The notes: generated by a model not told the origin, from the letters alone. Positions 1-9,479 are shown, numbered from the stretch's first letter. The stretch: 64,000 bases of DNA from Bacteroidales bacterium (GCA_019415705.1 DXYS01000086.1:61468-125467), one strand, 5' to 3'. Numbers and translations are program-made.

Positions 1-2
1 CT

Positions 3-1250
3 TCTGTAGATTTAAGACGTTATTTCTCGCTGCAGGGCATCAACGACATTGACCGTCTGATTGTCGGTCAGCCTAAGTCACTCGCCGCTGTCGACAGCAT
101 CATAGCCAATGCATCCGAGCAGGCTCTCCGCGATTATCTGGCGGCCGGATACATTTCGAGTGCCGCCTCATTCCTCGGAGATGATTTCATCAACGCCAAC
201 TTTGATTTCACCAAAGTACGCTCGGGCATCAAGCAGATGCAGCCCCGCTGGAAGCGCGCACTCAGTGTGCCCAACGGTATGCTCGGCGAAGCACTCGGCC
301 AACTCTACGTCGAAAAATATTTCCCTGCCACGTCTAAGGAAAAGATGGTAACACTTGTCGAAAACCTCCGCACGGCTCTCGGCCAGCACATCGACAACCT
401 CACATGGATGAGCGACGAAACCAAAGCTAAAGCCCACGAGAAACTCGATGCTTTCAAGGTCAAGGTCGGCTATCCTGACACATGGCGCGACTATTCCGGT
501 CTGATTGTCGACCCCAAGAAATCGTATTGGGAGAATGTGCAGCAGGCGATTCTCTTTAACATGAACTATAACCTGTCTGATTTCCACAAACCTGTTGACC
601 GCGAGCGCTGGCTCATGAGTCCCCAGACCGTCAATGCCTACTACAATCCTCTTACCAACGAAATCTGTTTCCCCGCCGGCATCCTTCAGGCTCCTTACTT
701 TAATCCCGACGCTGATGATGCTGAAAACTATGGCGCAATCGGTGTCGTCATCGGCCACGAAATGACTCACGGTTTTGACGATCAGGGCCGTCAGTTTGAC
801 AAGGACGGCAACCTCGCCAACTGGTGGACTGAAGCTGATGCCAAAGCATTCAATGAGCTCGCCGAGAAACTTGCCGACCAGTTCGATCAGATTATAGTTG
901 CAGGTGACACTCATGCCAACGGCCACTTCACCCTCGGCGAGAACATTGCCGATCAGGGCGGTCTCCGCGTGAGCCACACTGCCTACCACAACTCGCTCAA
1001 AGGCAAAAAAGCCGAGACTATTGACGGTTTCACTCCCGACCAGCGTTTCTACCTGTCATACGCTAACGTATGGGCCGGCAATATCCGCGAGGCCGAAATT
1101 CTCTCTCGCACCAAGTCTGACCCTCACTCGCTCGGCCGTTGGCGCGTAAACGCTACGCTGCGCAATATCGAGCCTTTCTTCAAGGCATTTGACATCAAGG
1201 CCGGTGACAAAATGTTCCGCCCCGTCGTAGAGCGCGTAGTCATCTGGTAA
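3..1250 (+). CDS. pepO: M13 family metallopeptidase (neprilysin/PepO type), 5' end cut off by window edge
   Basis: The reading frame is open from base 3 and ends at a TAA at 1248-1250, so about 415 C-terminal residues of a protein that is usually 670-700 residues are present. The zinc site HEMTH is encoded at 756-770 and the third zinc ligand, Glu of GENIAD, at 939-941. The NAYY substrate-binding motif lies shortly before the zinc site, and the protein ends ERVVIW, the usual M13 tail. Family knowledge: membrane-anchored or lipoprotein zinc endopeptidases that cut short peptides in the periplasm. The first in-frame ATG in the window (237) is internal, because the family homology continues upstream to the edge. 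Signal peptide and N-terminal domain cannot be judged. Confidence 0.95.
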   Translation, partial: SVDLRRYFSLQGINDIDRLIVGQPKSLAAVDSIIANASEQALRDYLAAGYISSAASFLGDDFINANFDFTKVRSGIKQMQPRWKRALSVPNGMLGEALGQLYVEKYFPATSKEKMVTLVENLRTALGQHIDNLTWMSDETKAKAHEKLDAFKVKVGYPDTWRDYSGLIVDPKKSYWENVQQAILFNMNYNLSDFHKPVDRERWLMSPQTVNAYYNPLTNEICFPAGILQAPYFNPDADDAENYGAIGVVIGHEMTHGFDDQGRQFDKDGNLANWWTEADAKAFNELAEKLADQFDQIIVAGDTHANGHFTLGENIADQGGLRVSHTAYHNSLKGKKAETIDGFTPDQRFYLSYANVWAGNIREAEILSRTKSDPHSLGRWRVNATLRNIEPFFKAFDIKAGDKMFRPVVERVVIW

Positions 1251-1357
1251 AATTTTAACAACACTGCTTATAACCGCGGATATGGCTGCCTGACAGTCTG
1301 TCCGCGGTTAACTTATATACGCCCCCGATTGTTATATTGATATAGCATACTACTGTT

Positions 1358-2197
1358 ATGTCAAAAACAAAGCTTGAGACAATCAAAGGGAAAGTACCCG
1401 TGCTTGTAGCGATATTGATTATCGTACTTGCGTTCATATGGCTTGCCGGACGTTGCAGTCATAATCTGACATCTACCATTACAAACGACTATAGTCGCCC
1501 GGGAGGCGACACTTTAGCTGTCGCTATCGAAATGTCTCCGATGAGCTACCAGATGAGCGGCGACACCGTGTCAGGATTTGACTACGAAATGCTGCGTGAT
1601 ATAGCCGCGCAACATTCACTAAACATCAAATTTCAGCCGTTTGCTCCGCTTGATTACGCTTATGACGGGCTGCGGCGCGGCGACTTTGACATTGTTGTCG
1701 CATCAGTCCCGTCAAGTGCAGATGCAGGAGACGACTTGGCTTTCACTGATGACATATATATAGACCGTCAGGTGCTTGTATGCCGCAAAGACTCGGCCAA
1801 TAATGATTCTGCAGTTCCCGCTCAACTATGTTTGCTCGGCGATACTGTTTGGGTGACGGAGTCGTCGCCCTTCAAAAAACGTCTTGTCAACATATCACAC
1901 GAATTGGGTGACACGATTTTTATCCGCAGCAATCCCGACTATTCATCCGAGCATCTCGTTATACTCGTCGGACTTGGCGAAATCAAACAGGCTGTTGTCA
2001 ACGAAAGTGTAGCCCAGCGTATTGCGGCCGACTATCCTGACATAGACATTTCGACTCCGGTGTCTTTAAACCAATTTCAACCTTGGATTGTCCCTAAAAA
2101 CAGACCCGAATTGCTTGACAGCCTCAACGGATGGATAAGACAATATAAAGAGACACAACGCTACCGTGATTTGGAGGCGAAATACTTGAATCGATAA
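1358..2197 (+). CDS. Membrane-anchored protein with a solute-binding (SBP_bac_3-like) domain
   Basis: The 279-residue protein starts with a short basic segment and one membrane helix (about residues 14-31), followed by a periplasmic type II binding-protein fold: the 'MSYQMSGDTVSGFDYEML' stretch and 'GDFDIVVASVP' match the family that binds amino acids, or the N-terminal half of MltF. No lytic transglycosylase domain follows, and the residue before the first Cys after the helix is Arg, so it is an anchored protein rather than a lipoprotein. No transporter permease or ATPase lies next to it. It may be a solitary sensor or binding protein. The ligand is unknown. Confidence 0.8.
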   Translation: MSKTKLETIKGKVPVLVAILIIVLAFIWLAGRCSHNLTSTITNDYSRPGGDTLAVAIEMSPMSYQMSGDTVSGFDYEMLRDIAAQHSLNIKFQPFAPLDYAYDGLRRGDFDIVVASVPSSADAGDDLAFTDDIYIDRQVLVCRKDSANNDSAVPAQLCLLGDTVWVTESSPFKKRLVNISHELGDTIFIRSNPDYSSEHLVILVGLGEIKQAVVNESVAQRIAADYPDIDISTPVSLNQFQPWIVPKNRPELLDSLNGWIRQYKETQRYRDLEAKYLNR

Positions 2198-2246
2198 CAG
2201 GCTTGCTTGTCATGTGCATTGCATCTGAACAAGCATAAAAAGATGA

Positions 2247-2277
2247 CGCCCTACCACCGGATTGAGGGAGTAGGGCG
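2247..2277. terminator. Bidirectional hairpin terminator between convergent genes
   Basis: The arms CGCCCTAC (2247-2254) and GTAGGGCG (2270-2277) are perfectly complementary. A run of A precedes the left arm (T run for the minus strand) and CCACTTTTA follows the right arm. It sits between the plus-strand binding-protein gene and the minus-strand rpsP, both ending towards it. Confidence 0.75.
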
Positions 2278-2308
2278 CCACTTTTAATTGTAGCAATAAA
2301 ATATCGGC

Positions 2309-2857
2309 TTACTCAGCGGCGGGAGCCTCGGTCTGAGCTTCAGCCTCTTTAGCGGCCTCTTCAGCAGCTTTGGCAGCCTCGGCAGCAGCTGCTGCGATTT
2401 CTGCTTTTTTCTTGGCTACGGCCTCAGCCTTAGCTTTGTTTTTAGCTGCTTCGGCATCAAGACGCTCTTTGAGAGCAAGCTCCTGACGAGAAGCCATGTC
2501 TGCTTTCACTTTGTCAACAGAGGCAATTTTTTTAGCTTTCCATGCATCGAAACGACGCTGTGCCTCGGCCTCGTCAAACGCGCCTTTCTTAACACCGCCC
2601 TGAAGATGTTTCATCAGCAGAACGCCTTCGTTAGAAAGGATTGTGCGTACTGTGTCAGTGGGTTGAGCACCGACATTCACCCAATACAAAGCCCGCTCGA
2701 AGTTAAGAGAAATTGTAGCAGGATTAGTGTTCGGATTATAAGAACCTATCCTTTCAATAAATCTACCATCTCGTGGTGCCCTGCTATCGGCGATTACAAT
2801 AGGATAAAACGCATAGTTTTTACGACCATGACGCTGTAATCTGATTTTTGTTGCCAT
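2309..2857 (-). CDS. rpsP: 30S ribosomal protein bS16
   Basis: The first ~85 residues are canonical bS16 ([18 protein letters not shown]..., [24 protein letters not shown]). After this the protein continues for about 95 residues of Lys/Ala/Glu-rich sequence, giving 182 residues against about 80-90 in Proteobacteria. Long charged tails of this kind are known in Bacteroidetes bS16. It is a small-subunit assembly protein. The ATG at 2855-2857 lies about 40 bases below a TACCTTTG promoter box, and a strong hairpin follows the stop, so it looks monocistronic. Confidence 0.97.
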   Translation of the reverse strand: MATKIRLQRHGRKNYAFYPIVIADSRAPRDGRFIERIGSYNPNTNPATISLNFERALYWVNVGAQPTDTVRTILSNEGVLLMKHLQGGVKKGAFDEAEAQRRFDAWKAKKIASVDKVKADMASRQELALKERLDAEAAKNKAKAEAVAKKKAEIAAAAAEAAKAAEEAAKEAEAQTEAPAAE

Positions 2858-2898
2858 TAAAAATTAATTAAAAATGAGTTTTGTATTGATTTGACGTG

Positions 2899-2930
2899 CA
2901 AAGGTAGTGATTATTTTTGACTTACACAAG
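2899..2930 (-). promoter_or_regulatory. Putative rpsP promoter
   Basis: On the minus strand TACCTTTG (2899-2906) fits the Bacteroidetes -7 consensus TAnnTTTG. CTTG (2927-2930), one mismatch from TTTG, lies 20 bases upstream. The implied start of transcription is near 2892, leaving about 35 bases of leader before the rpsP ATG. Confidence 0.6.
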
Positions 2931-2934
2931 CAAA

Positions 2935-3705
2935 TCAACCGTCACTTTCGCAAAAATCATGCTCTGCTTCCACCAAAGACTCCATGCGGCCGATGTCATG
3001 CCATCTGTATGGGCGCGAAGGTCCGTAACCATAAATCGGCTCGAGAGTACAGTCTGCGATATAGAAATCTGTTATGGAAAATTTGGGAATCAGCTCATCA
3101 CCGCCGAGAGATGCGGCATACTTTTCAAGATTTGTGAAAATATAGGGGCTCACGACGTGAACGCCGCCGAAAGCTAACGCCTTAAGGCCGTCAGACGATG
3201 CAAGAGTTTCGGGCTTCAGCTCGCCTGTCTTGACATTAGACCAGCCGCGCATACGTCCGTTACACGGATTAAAGAGCAGATAGCGGCTTGTCTCGCGATG
3301 TTTGCAGAGCAGGGTGGCTACGGCATCGGCCTCAACGTGCTGCCTAACCATTTCACGGATATCAAAATCGGTGAGGATGTCTGCGTTATGAACTATGAAA
3401 GGCTCACTGCCCTCAAGCCACTGCCGGGCGGCGAGTATGCCGCCGCCTGTGTCTAAAAGTCGCTCGCGCTCGTCACTGATATGAATTGTCACGCCGAAAT
3501 TGTCGTGTGACGCGAGATAGTCGAGAATCTGTTCGCCGAAGTGATGGATGTTGACTACAAATTCATCTACACCGGCTGACTTGAGTTTCTCTATAACAAG
3601 ACCGAGCATAGCATGGCCGCAAATCGGTGCAAGTGCCTTAGGATGACTGTCGGTGAACGGTTTGAGGCGGGTACCCATACCAGCCGCAAAAATCATCGCC
3701 TTCAT
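2935..3705 (-). CDS. Sugar nucleotidyltransferase, MurU/mannose-1-P guanylyltransferase-like
   Basis: The 256-residue protein opens with the nucleotidyltransferase signature AAGMGTRLKPFT followed by HPKAL, the nucleotide-binding loop and sugar-phosphate lysine of the NTP_transferase family. It has later family features such as 'FIVHNADILTDFDI' (metal-binding Asp) and 'YRWHDIGRMESL'. It is compact, like MurU (MurNAc-1-phosphate uridylyltransferase). It lies 11 bases behind an AmgK-like kinase gene, the arrangement of the amgK-murU murein recycling pair. I infer that it forms UDP-MurNAc or UDP-GlcNAc from the sugar-1-phosphate; a GDP-mannose enzyme cannot be ruled out from sequence. Confidence 0.85.
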   Translation of the reverse strand: MKAMIFAAGMGTRLKPFTDSHPKALAPICGHAMLGLVIEKLKSAGVDEFVVNIHHFGEQILDYLASHDNFGVTIHISDERERLLDTGGGILAARQWLEGSEPFIVHNADILTDFDIREMVRQHVEADAVATLLCKHRETSRYLLFNPCNGRMRGWSNVKTGELKPETLASSDGLKALAFGGVHVVSPYIFTNLEKYAASLGGDELIPKFSITDFYIADCTLEPIYGYGPSRPYRWHDIGRMESLVEAEHDFCESDG

Positions 3706-3716
3706 AATTTGCAGCG

Positions 3717-5147
3717 TCAGTTTTTGACAGTGAAATTCTGTTCGATATCCTGCTCGCGGTGTATAAGCTCGACCTTTACATTAAATTTCTTGTTGATATG
3801 TTCGGCCATGTGCTGCGCACAGTAGACCGAGCGGTGCTGACCGCCCGTGCAGCCGAAGCAAACCATCAGATTTGTAAAACCACGCTCTTTATATCTTGCG
3901 ACAGACGAATCTACAAGCGCATAACAGTGCTCAAGATAATCGATTATCTCACCGTCATCCTCAAGGAACTTTATCACCTGCGTGTCAAGGCCGTTAAACG
4001 GCTTATAGCGTTCATACTTACCGGGATTGTTTATTGCTCGACAGTCAAAGACATAGCCTCCGCCGTTGCCTGATGCGTCGTTGGGGATGCCCTTCTTGTA
4101 TGAGAAGCTCATAACCTTGACCGTGAGCTGATTCTTTGCGAGTCCGTCAGTAAACTGCTTGAGATTGACGAGGCGGCGCAACAGACTGTCAAGATATGGA
4201 TATTCGGCATAAGGACGGTCAAGCAGCTCGCGCAGGTTGGCGATGGCAAACGGCACACTTGCCATAAAATGAGGTTTCTTCTCGAAATAGCCGCGGAAAC
4301 CGTAGGCACCGAGTACCTGAAGAATACGGAAGAGAACAAAATGACGAAGCTGTTCCATGAAATAGCCCTCGTCGATATACTGATACTTGCGCAGCGAGTC
4401 AATATATTCCTTAATCAAATCCTTGCGAAGACTGTCGGGATAGTTTGCCTTAGCCTGCCACAAGAAAGACGCCACGTCGTAGTAGAAGGGGCCTTTGCGG
4501 CCGCCTTGAAAATCGATAAACCAAGGCTCACCGTCCTTAATCATCACATTGCGAGACTGAAAATCACGGTACATAAATGTACCTGATTGTGAGCGCATCA
4601 GCACATCCGCAAGAGCCTGAAAATCATCCTCGAGTTTGTCTTCCAAAAAGTCAATGCCGGTCGCTTTGAGAAAACAATATTTAAAATAATTGAGATCCCA
4701 CATAATCGAGCGCACATCAAACTGAGGCGACGGATAACAGTACTTAAAATCAAGACCGACAGCACCTCCGAACTGCAAATCGGGCAAAAGTCTGATTGTC
4801 TTGACTAAAATATCACGTTCTTCGGCTGAGAAAGACCGAGTCAGGCGTCCTTTTTCAATAGCCTGAAACAGTAATGTGTCTCCAAGATCCTCCTGAAGAT
4901 AATACATCTTGTCATCGCTTACAGCAAGCACTTCAGGCACCGGGAGCCCGTTACGCTTGAAGTGCTCGGCCATATATATGAACGCTTCGTTTTCCTTGAG
5001 AGATTCACCAATAACACCGATTAACGTCTTATCGCCATATAAACGAAAGTAACGGCGGTTTGAGCCTGACGAGGGCAGTTCATCAACACGGTCGGGCTCA
5101 TTGCCCGTATATGATTTATATAATTTCTCGAGCGCTGTCTGATTCAT
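3717..5147 (-). CDS. Fusion protein: AmgK-like sugar kinase plus RapZ C-terminal domain
   Basis: Residues 1 to about 330 form an aminoglycoside phosphotransferase/kinase domain: YRDFQSRNVM is the catalytic loop (Asp and Asn) and FIDFQGGRKGPFYYD the metal-binding segment, closest in style to AmgK, the anomeric MurNAc/GlcNAc kinase. Residues ~340-476 match the RapZ C-terminal domain, including SYKKGIPNDA, FNGLD and FGCTGGQHRSV (about residues 430-438), which in E. coli RapZ binds glucosamine-6-phosphate and the sRNA GlmZ. The N-terminal P-loop domain of RapZ is absent. It lies 13 bases behind recQ and 11 bases before the nucleotidyltransferase. I infer a kinase in amino-sugar recycling, with the RapZ part perhaps sensing an amino sugar. 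Confidence 0.88.
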   Translation of the reverse strand: MNQTALEKLYKSYTGNEPDRVDELPSSGSNRRYFRLYGDKTLIGVIGESLKENEAFIYMAEHFKRNGLPVPEVLAVSDDKMYYLQEDLGDTLLFQAIEKGRLTRSFSAEERDILVKTIRLLPDLQFGGAVGLDFKYCYPSPQFDVRSIMWDLNYFKYCFLKATGIDFLEDKLEDDFQALADVLMRSQSGTFMYRDFQSRNVMIKDGEPWFIDFQGGRKGPFYYDVASFLWQAKANYPDSLRKDLIKEYIDSLRKYQYIDEGYFMEQLRHFVLFRILQVLGAYGFRGYFEKKPHFMASVPFAIANLRELLDRPYAEYPYLDSLLRRLVNLKQFTDGLAKNQLTVKVMSFSYKKGIPNDASGNGGGYVFDCRAINNPGKYERYKPFNGLDTQVIKFLEDDGEIIDYLEHCYALVDSSVARYKERGFTNLMVCFGCTGGQHRSVYCAQHMAEHINKKFNVKVELIHREQDIEQNFTVKN

Positions 5148-5160
5148 TTTATAATATGTC

Positions 5161-7341
5161 TTAATTACCCATTTCCGACAGGAACTTTATGCGCACAAGA
5201 CGCACTTCATCCTCAGAGTATGCCGGACAAAGCTCATTGTATGCCTCAGCGAGATTGTCAGATTCACACTCACGGAAAAAATCAAATATTTCTTCTTGGT
5301 CTTCGGGGTCGATGATTTCGTTCAGATAATAATTTATATTGATTTTTGTACCGGCATTGACAATTGCCTCAATCTCATCGATAAGCTGGCTGAACTCGAG
5401 GTTAAGAGAGGGCGCAAGTTCATTAAGGTCAATCTTGCGGTCAATCGCCTGTATAATTGATATTTTCAATTTTGATTTGTTGGCGACACTGCGCACACGC
5501 ATATCTTCGGGCCGAATGATTTCTTTCTCATCGACATATGCCTTTATCACCTTTACAAACTCGTCGCCATAGCGCTTGGCTTTGCCGGCACCGACCCCCG
5601 AAATATTCTGCAACTCCTCGATAGTAATCGGGTAGCTGATAGCCATCGCCTCAAGCGACGGCTCCTGAAAGATTACATAAGGCGGCAGATTGAATTTATG
5701 AGCCATCTTGCGACGAAGCGAGTCAAGTATTGCATACAGTTCGGGGTCTGCCGAGCAATTGGCCCCGCTCTTCATGATTATATTATCATCGTCGTCATTG
5801 TACTCTATATCTTCAACGATACTGAAACTCGACGGTTTCTTCATAAACTTGCGGCCTTCAGCCGAAATATGAAGGTGTCCGTAATTTTCTAGGTCTCGTT
5901 CAAAATATCCGGCTAAAGTAGCCTGACGAATCAAAGCGTTGAGATAACGATGGTCTTTATCCCGACTACACCCGTAAGTCTCAACTTGGTCATGTTTATA
6001 AGCCTTTATTTCATTAGTGTTCTTACCGAGCATGACATCAATAACGTGGTCTGCCTTAAATCGTTCGTTAAGGGCTGATACGGTTTCAAGTGCGTCAAGC
6101 AAGTCATCAGTCGCATCTACCGTCTTGCGTGTCACAAGGCAATTGTCACAGTTCCCGCAATTTTCGCTCTCGAAATCCTCGCCGAAGTAGTGAAGAAGAG
6201 TTTTGCGACGACACACAGACGACTCGGCATAAGATGCGGTCTCGACGAGAAGCTGCTTGCCTATTTCCTGTTCATTTACTGGTTTGCCCTGCATGAATTT
6301 TTCCATCTTCTGCAGGTCTTTGTAAGAGTAGAACGCGAGACAGTGACCTTCGCCTCCGTCACGACCGGCACGGCCGGTCTCCTGATAATATCCCTCGAGC
6401 GATTTGGGCATATCATAATGAATGACATATCTGACATCGGGCTTGTCTATACCCATGCCAAATGCAATTGTCGCAACAATGACATCGACTTTCTCTAACA
6501 GAAAGGCATCCTGATTGGCCGAGCGTGTAGCTCCGTCGAGACCTGCATGATAGGGCAGGGCGCGAATATTGTTTACGACAAGGAGCTCGGCGAGTTCCTC
6601 AACCTTTTTACGTGCGAGGCAATAAATAATGCCTGACTTACCCTCGTGCTGCTTGATAAATTTTATGATATCACGGTCGATGTTCTTGGTTTTAGGCCTG
6701 ACCTCATAAAAAAGATTCTGACGGTTGAACGACGACTTGAACACGGCGACATCACTCATGCCGAGATTTTTCTGAATATCATGCTGCACTTTTGGCGTGG
6801 CTGTCGCCGTAAGCGCTATGACCGGACGCGAGCCAATCTCATTAATGATAGGTCGTATGCGGCGATATTCAGGTCTGAAATCATGGCCCCACTCAGAGAT
6901 ACAGTGAGCCTCATCAATGGCGTAAAATGATATTTTGACAGTTTTGAGGAATTCGATATTCTCCTCCTTAGTCAGTGATTCGGGCGCCACATATAGAAGC
7001 TTGGTATGGCCTGATGCTATGTCCTCTTTAACTTGATCGATTGCCGCACGGTTCAGCGATGAATTGAGAAAGTGTGCGATGCTGTCGTTTTCGCTGAAAT
7101 TACGCATCGCATCGACCTGATTTTTCATAAGCGCTATCAACGGAGACACGATGATAGCCGTGCCGTCCATCAAAAGCGCAGGCAACTGATAGCAGAGGGA
7201 CTTACCGCCTCCGGTGGGCATTAATACAAAAGTGTCATTTCCTGCCAGAAGGTTGGTCATAATGGCTTCCTGATTGCCCTTGAAATTATCGAAACCGAAA
7301 AAACGTTTCAGGGCGTCGTAAAGCGTTTGTCTGCTAATCAT
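5161..7341 (-). CDS. recQ: ATP-dependent DNA helicase RecQ
   Basis: The 726-residue protein has the RecQ order: helicase core with LMPTGGGKSLCYQLP (motif I), DEAH in AIDEAHCISEWGHDFRPEY (motif II and aromatic loop), TATAT (motif III) and QETGRAGRDG (motif VI). Then comes a zinc-binding RQC region (CRRKTLLHYF, CGNCDNC) and an HRDC-like domain near residues 530-605. A further ~120 residues follow, longer than E. coli RecQ (about 610) but usual for Bacteroidetes. It unwinds DNA in recombinational repair. It lies 62 bases after clpX and just before the kinase/RapZ fusion, all on one strand. Confidence 0.97.
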   Translation of the reverse strand: MISRQTLYDALKRFFGFDNFKGNQEAIMTNLLAGNDTFVLMPTGGGKSLCYQLPALLMDGTAIIVSPLIALMKNQVDAMRNFSENDSIAHFLNSSLNRAAIDQVKEDIASGHTKLLYVAPESLTKEENIEFLKTVKISFYAIDEAHCISEWGHDFRPEYRRIRPIINEIGSRPVIALTATATPKVQHDIQKNLGMSDVAVFKSSFNRQNLFYEVRPKTKNIDRDIIKFIKQHEGKSGIIYCLARKKVEELAELLVVNNIRALPYHAGLDGATRSANQDAFLLEKVDVIVATIAFGMGIDKPDVRYVIHYDMPKSLEGYYQETGRAGRDGGEGHCLAFYSYKDLQKMEKFMQGKPVNEQEIGKQLLVETASYAESSVCRRKTLLHYFGEDFESENCGNCDNCLVTRKTVDATDDLLDALETVSALNERFKADHVIDVMLGKNTNEIKAYKHDQVETYGCSRDKDHRYLNALIRQATLAGYFERDLENYGHLHISAEGRKFMKKPSSFSIVEDIEYNDDDDNIIMKSGANCSADPELYAILDSLRRKMAHKFNLPPYVIFQEPSLEAMAISYPITIEELQNISGVGAGKAKRYGDEFVKVIKAYVDEKEIIRPEDMRVRSVANKSKLKISIIQAIDRKIDLNELAPSLNLEFSQLIDEIEAIVNAGTKININYYLNEIIDPEDQEEIFDFFRECESDNLAEAYNELCPAYSEDEVRLVRIKFLSEMGN

Positions 7342-7403
7342 GGCCTTGTGTTTTTATGATAAATGCTTGGTCTGGTACTTTCTATATTAAGATTCTTAGG
7401 TGA

Positions 7404-8663
7404 TCAATCACTCGTAGATGAAGCGGCAAGAGTCTCGAAACGCGACACATCGAGTTTCTCGGCTGCATAATCGCGTGTGACGGTAAATTTTTTATCTTTG
7501 GTCGACGGTATGTCAAACATCGCGTCAATCATAATCGACTCGACAATCGAACGCAAGCCGCGTGCGCCAAGTTTATACTCGATGGCTTTGTCTACGATGA
7601 AGTCGAGTGCGTCGTCATCAAATTTGAGATCAACACCGTCCATCTTAAACAATTTGACATACTGACGAGTGATGGCATTTTTAGGCTCGGTGAGCACACG
7701 GCGCAAGGCGTCGCGGTCGAGAGGCTCGAGATGGGTCAGAATGGGGAGTCGGCCGATAATCTCGGGTATGAGGCCGAATGACTTCAGATCCTGAGGAGCG
7801 ACATAGCGCATGAAGTCATCGCTCTTGATGTTATGGCGCTTACCGTCAGGCGAGAAACCGACGACGCGTGTGTTCATGCGGTGGGCAATTTTCTGCTCGA
7901 TGCCGTCAAACGCACCTCCGCATATAAAGAGGATATTCTTTGTATCGACCGGTATCATGCGCTGCTCCGGATGCTTGCGGCCTCCCTGCGGGGGCACATT
8001 GACAATCGAGCCCTCAAGGAGCTTGAGCAGGCCCTGCTGCACACCTTCGCCCGACACATCACGGGTGATTGACGGATTGTCACCTTTGCGGGCGATTTTG
8101 TCAATCTCGTCGATGAAAACGATACCGCGTTGTGCACGGTCCACGTCATAATCGGCGGCCTGCAGAAGTCGTGTCAGGAGGCTCTCGATATCTTCGCCGA
8201 CATAACCGGCCTGTGTGAGCACGGTCGCGTCAACGATGGTGAACGGCACATCCAGAAGTTTGGCGATAGTCTTCGCGAGAAGCGTCTTGCCTGTGCCTGT
8301 CGGACCGACAAGAATGATGTTGCTCTTCTCGATGTCGACATCATCATCTTCAGACTGCATCAGTCGTTTGTAGTGGTTATAGACAGCCACCGAGAGATAT
8401 TTCTTTGCGGCGTCCTGACCGATGACATACTGATCGAGAAAGGCCTTGATCTCGGCCGGTTTCGGCACTTTCGAAATCTCGCTGATATCGTTCTTATGTT
8501 TTTTCTGCGACTCACCCTTCTTAAAGTCTTCAATCATGTCGTTCAACAATTTGACACAGTCGCCGCAAATAAAATTCTTCTGATCTTGCGTCGGCACCAT
8601 TACGTCGGCCATATCAGACGGACGTCCGCAGAAACTACACTTTTCGATATTTTTTTTAGCCAT
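7404..8663 (-). CDS. clpX: ATP-dependent Clp protease ATPase subunit ClpX
   Basis: The 419-residue protein has the N-terminal four-cysteine zinc finger (CSFCGRP, then CGDC), the Walker A loop GPTGTGKT, the pore loop GYVGED, Walker [13 protein letters not shown] and the C-terminal D2 small domain (GARGLRS). It unfolds tagged proteins and feeds them to ClpP. The start is 7 bases after the clpP stop, so translation is probably coupled. Confidence 0.98.
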   Translation of the reverse strand: MAKKNIEKCSFCGRPSDMADVMVPTQDQKNFICGDCVKLLNDMIEDFKKGESQKKHKNDISEISKVPKPAEIKAFLDQYVIGQDAAKKYLSVAVYNHYKRLMQSEDDDVDIEKSNIILVGPTGTGKTLLAKTIAKLLDVPFTIVDATVLTQAGYVGEDIESLLTRLLQAADYDVDRAQRGIVFIDEIDKIARKGDNPSITRDVSGEGVQQGLLKLLEGSIVNVPPQGGRKHPEQRMIPVDTKNILFICGGAFDGIEQKIAHRMNTRVVGFSPDGKRHNIKSDDFMRYVAPQDLKSFGLIPEIIGRLPILTHLEPLDRDALRRVLTEPKNAITRQYVKLFKMDGVDLKFDDDALDFIVDKAIEYKLGARGLRSIVESIMIDAMFDIPSTKDKKFTVTRDYAAEKLDVSRFETLAASSTSD

Positions 8664-8670
8664 ATTTAAA

Positions 8671-9363
8671 TCAGCGCTTTACTTTCTCAAGTACCTTGTC
8701 AATCATGCCATAGGCGGCAGCCTCCTCCGAAGTCATCCAGTAGTCGCGGTCAGAGTCTTTCTCCACGCGCTCGAATGGCTGTCCCGAATGTTCGGCAATG
8801 ATAGTATAAAGTTCGTGCTTAAGTTTCTTTATCTCGCGTGCGGTAATCTCTATATCGCTGGCCTGACCCTGAGCGCCGCCCATCGGCTGATGAATCATAA
8901 CACGCGAATGTTTGAGCGCGAAACGCTTGCCTTTCTCGCCGGCAACGAGAAGGACGGCAGCCATTGACGCAGCCATACCGGTACATATTGTCGATACGTC
9001 GCTCGAGATATACTGCATCGTGTCATAGATGCCGAGACCGGCATAGACCGAGCCGCCGGGCGAGTTGATGTAAATAGAGACATCTTTGCCGGGGTCTGAC
9101 GCGTCAAGATAAAGTAACTGCGCCTGAATGACATTGGCGGTATAGTCATTGACATCCGTGCCGAGGAAGATGACGCGGTCCATCATCAGGCGCGAGAACA
9201 CATCCATCTGAGCCACGTTAAGCTGACGCTCCTCTATAATGGTAGGGTTTATATAGCTGGCATTGACAGCCGAGCTGAGTTTTGAGTTGTATTGATCGAG
9301 TGCAAGTCCGTTCATGCCGAGATGTTTGACGGCAAAATTGCGGAAATCATTGTTTGGATTCAT
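8671..9363 (-). CDS. clpP: ATP-dependent Clp protease proteolytic subunit ClpP
   Basis: The 230-residue serine protease carries the catalytic Ser in GMAASMA, His in RVMIHQPMGG and the Asp in the 'EKDSDRDYWMT' region, plus the oxyanion segment SPGGSVYAG. The length is slightly above the usual ~200 because of an N-terminal extension. It forms the tetradecameric chamber used with ClpX. It is the first gene of the clpP-clpX-recQ-kinase-transferase row. In several Bacteroides genomes the trigger-factor gene tig precedes clpP; here the region upstream is non-coding and then enters the efflux operon. Confidence 0.98.
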   Translation of the reverse strand: MNPNNDFRNFAVKHLGMNGLALDQYNSKLSSAVNASYINPTIIEERQLNVAQMDVFSRLMMDRVIFLGTDVNDYTANVIQAQLLYLDASDPGKDVSIYINSPGGSVYAGLGIYDTMQYISSDVSTICTGMAASMAAVLLVAGEKGKRFALKHSRVMIHQPMGGAQGQASDIEITAREIKKLKHELYTIIAEHSGQPFERVEKDSDRDYWMTSEEAAAYGMIDKVLEKVKR

Positions 9364-9447
9364 AGTTATATGTCTTTGTTAGATTTATAATCGTATAAAA
9401 TGTATGCGTAAGTATCTATAATTCATACGCAAATGGCAAAACCAATT

Positions 9448-9479
9448 CAAAGTTAATAAAATAATCGCTCAAATGCAAT
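9448..9479 (-). promoter_or_regulatory. Putative clpP operon promoter
   Basis: On the minus strand TAACTTTG (9448-9455) is a full -7 match and ATTG (9476-9479) lies 20 bases upstream, one mismatch from the -33 TTTG. The implied leader is about 78 bases. Confidence 0.6.

Noticed and set aside
168..989. Long open frame antisense to the M13 metallopeptidase gene
   Set aside because: The plus strand encodes a clear metallopeptidase with HEMTH and GENIAD; the minus frame is composed as a mirror of it and has no family features.
8130..8669. Open frame antisense to clpX
   Set aside because: clpX on the minus strand is certain; the opposite frame is a shadow.
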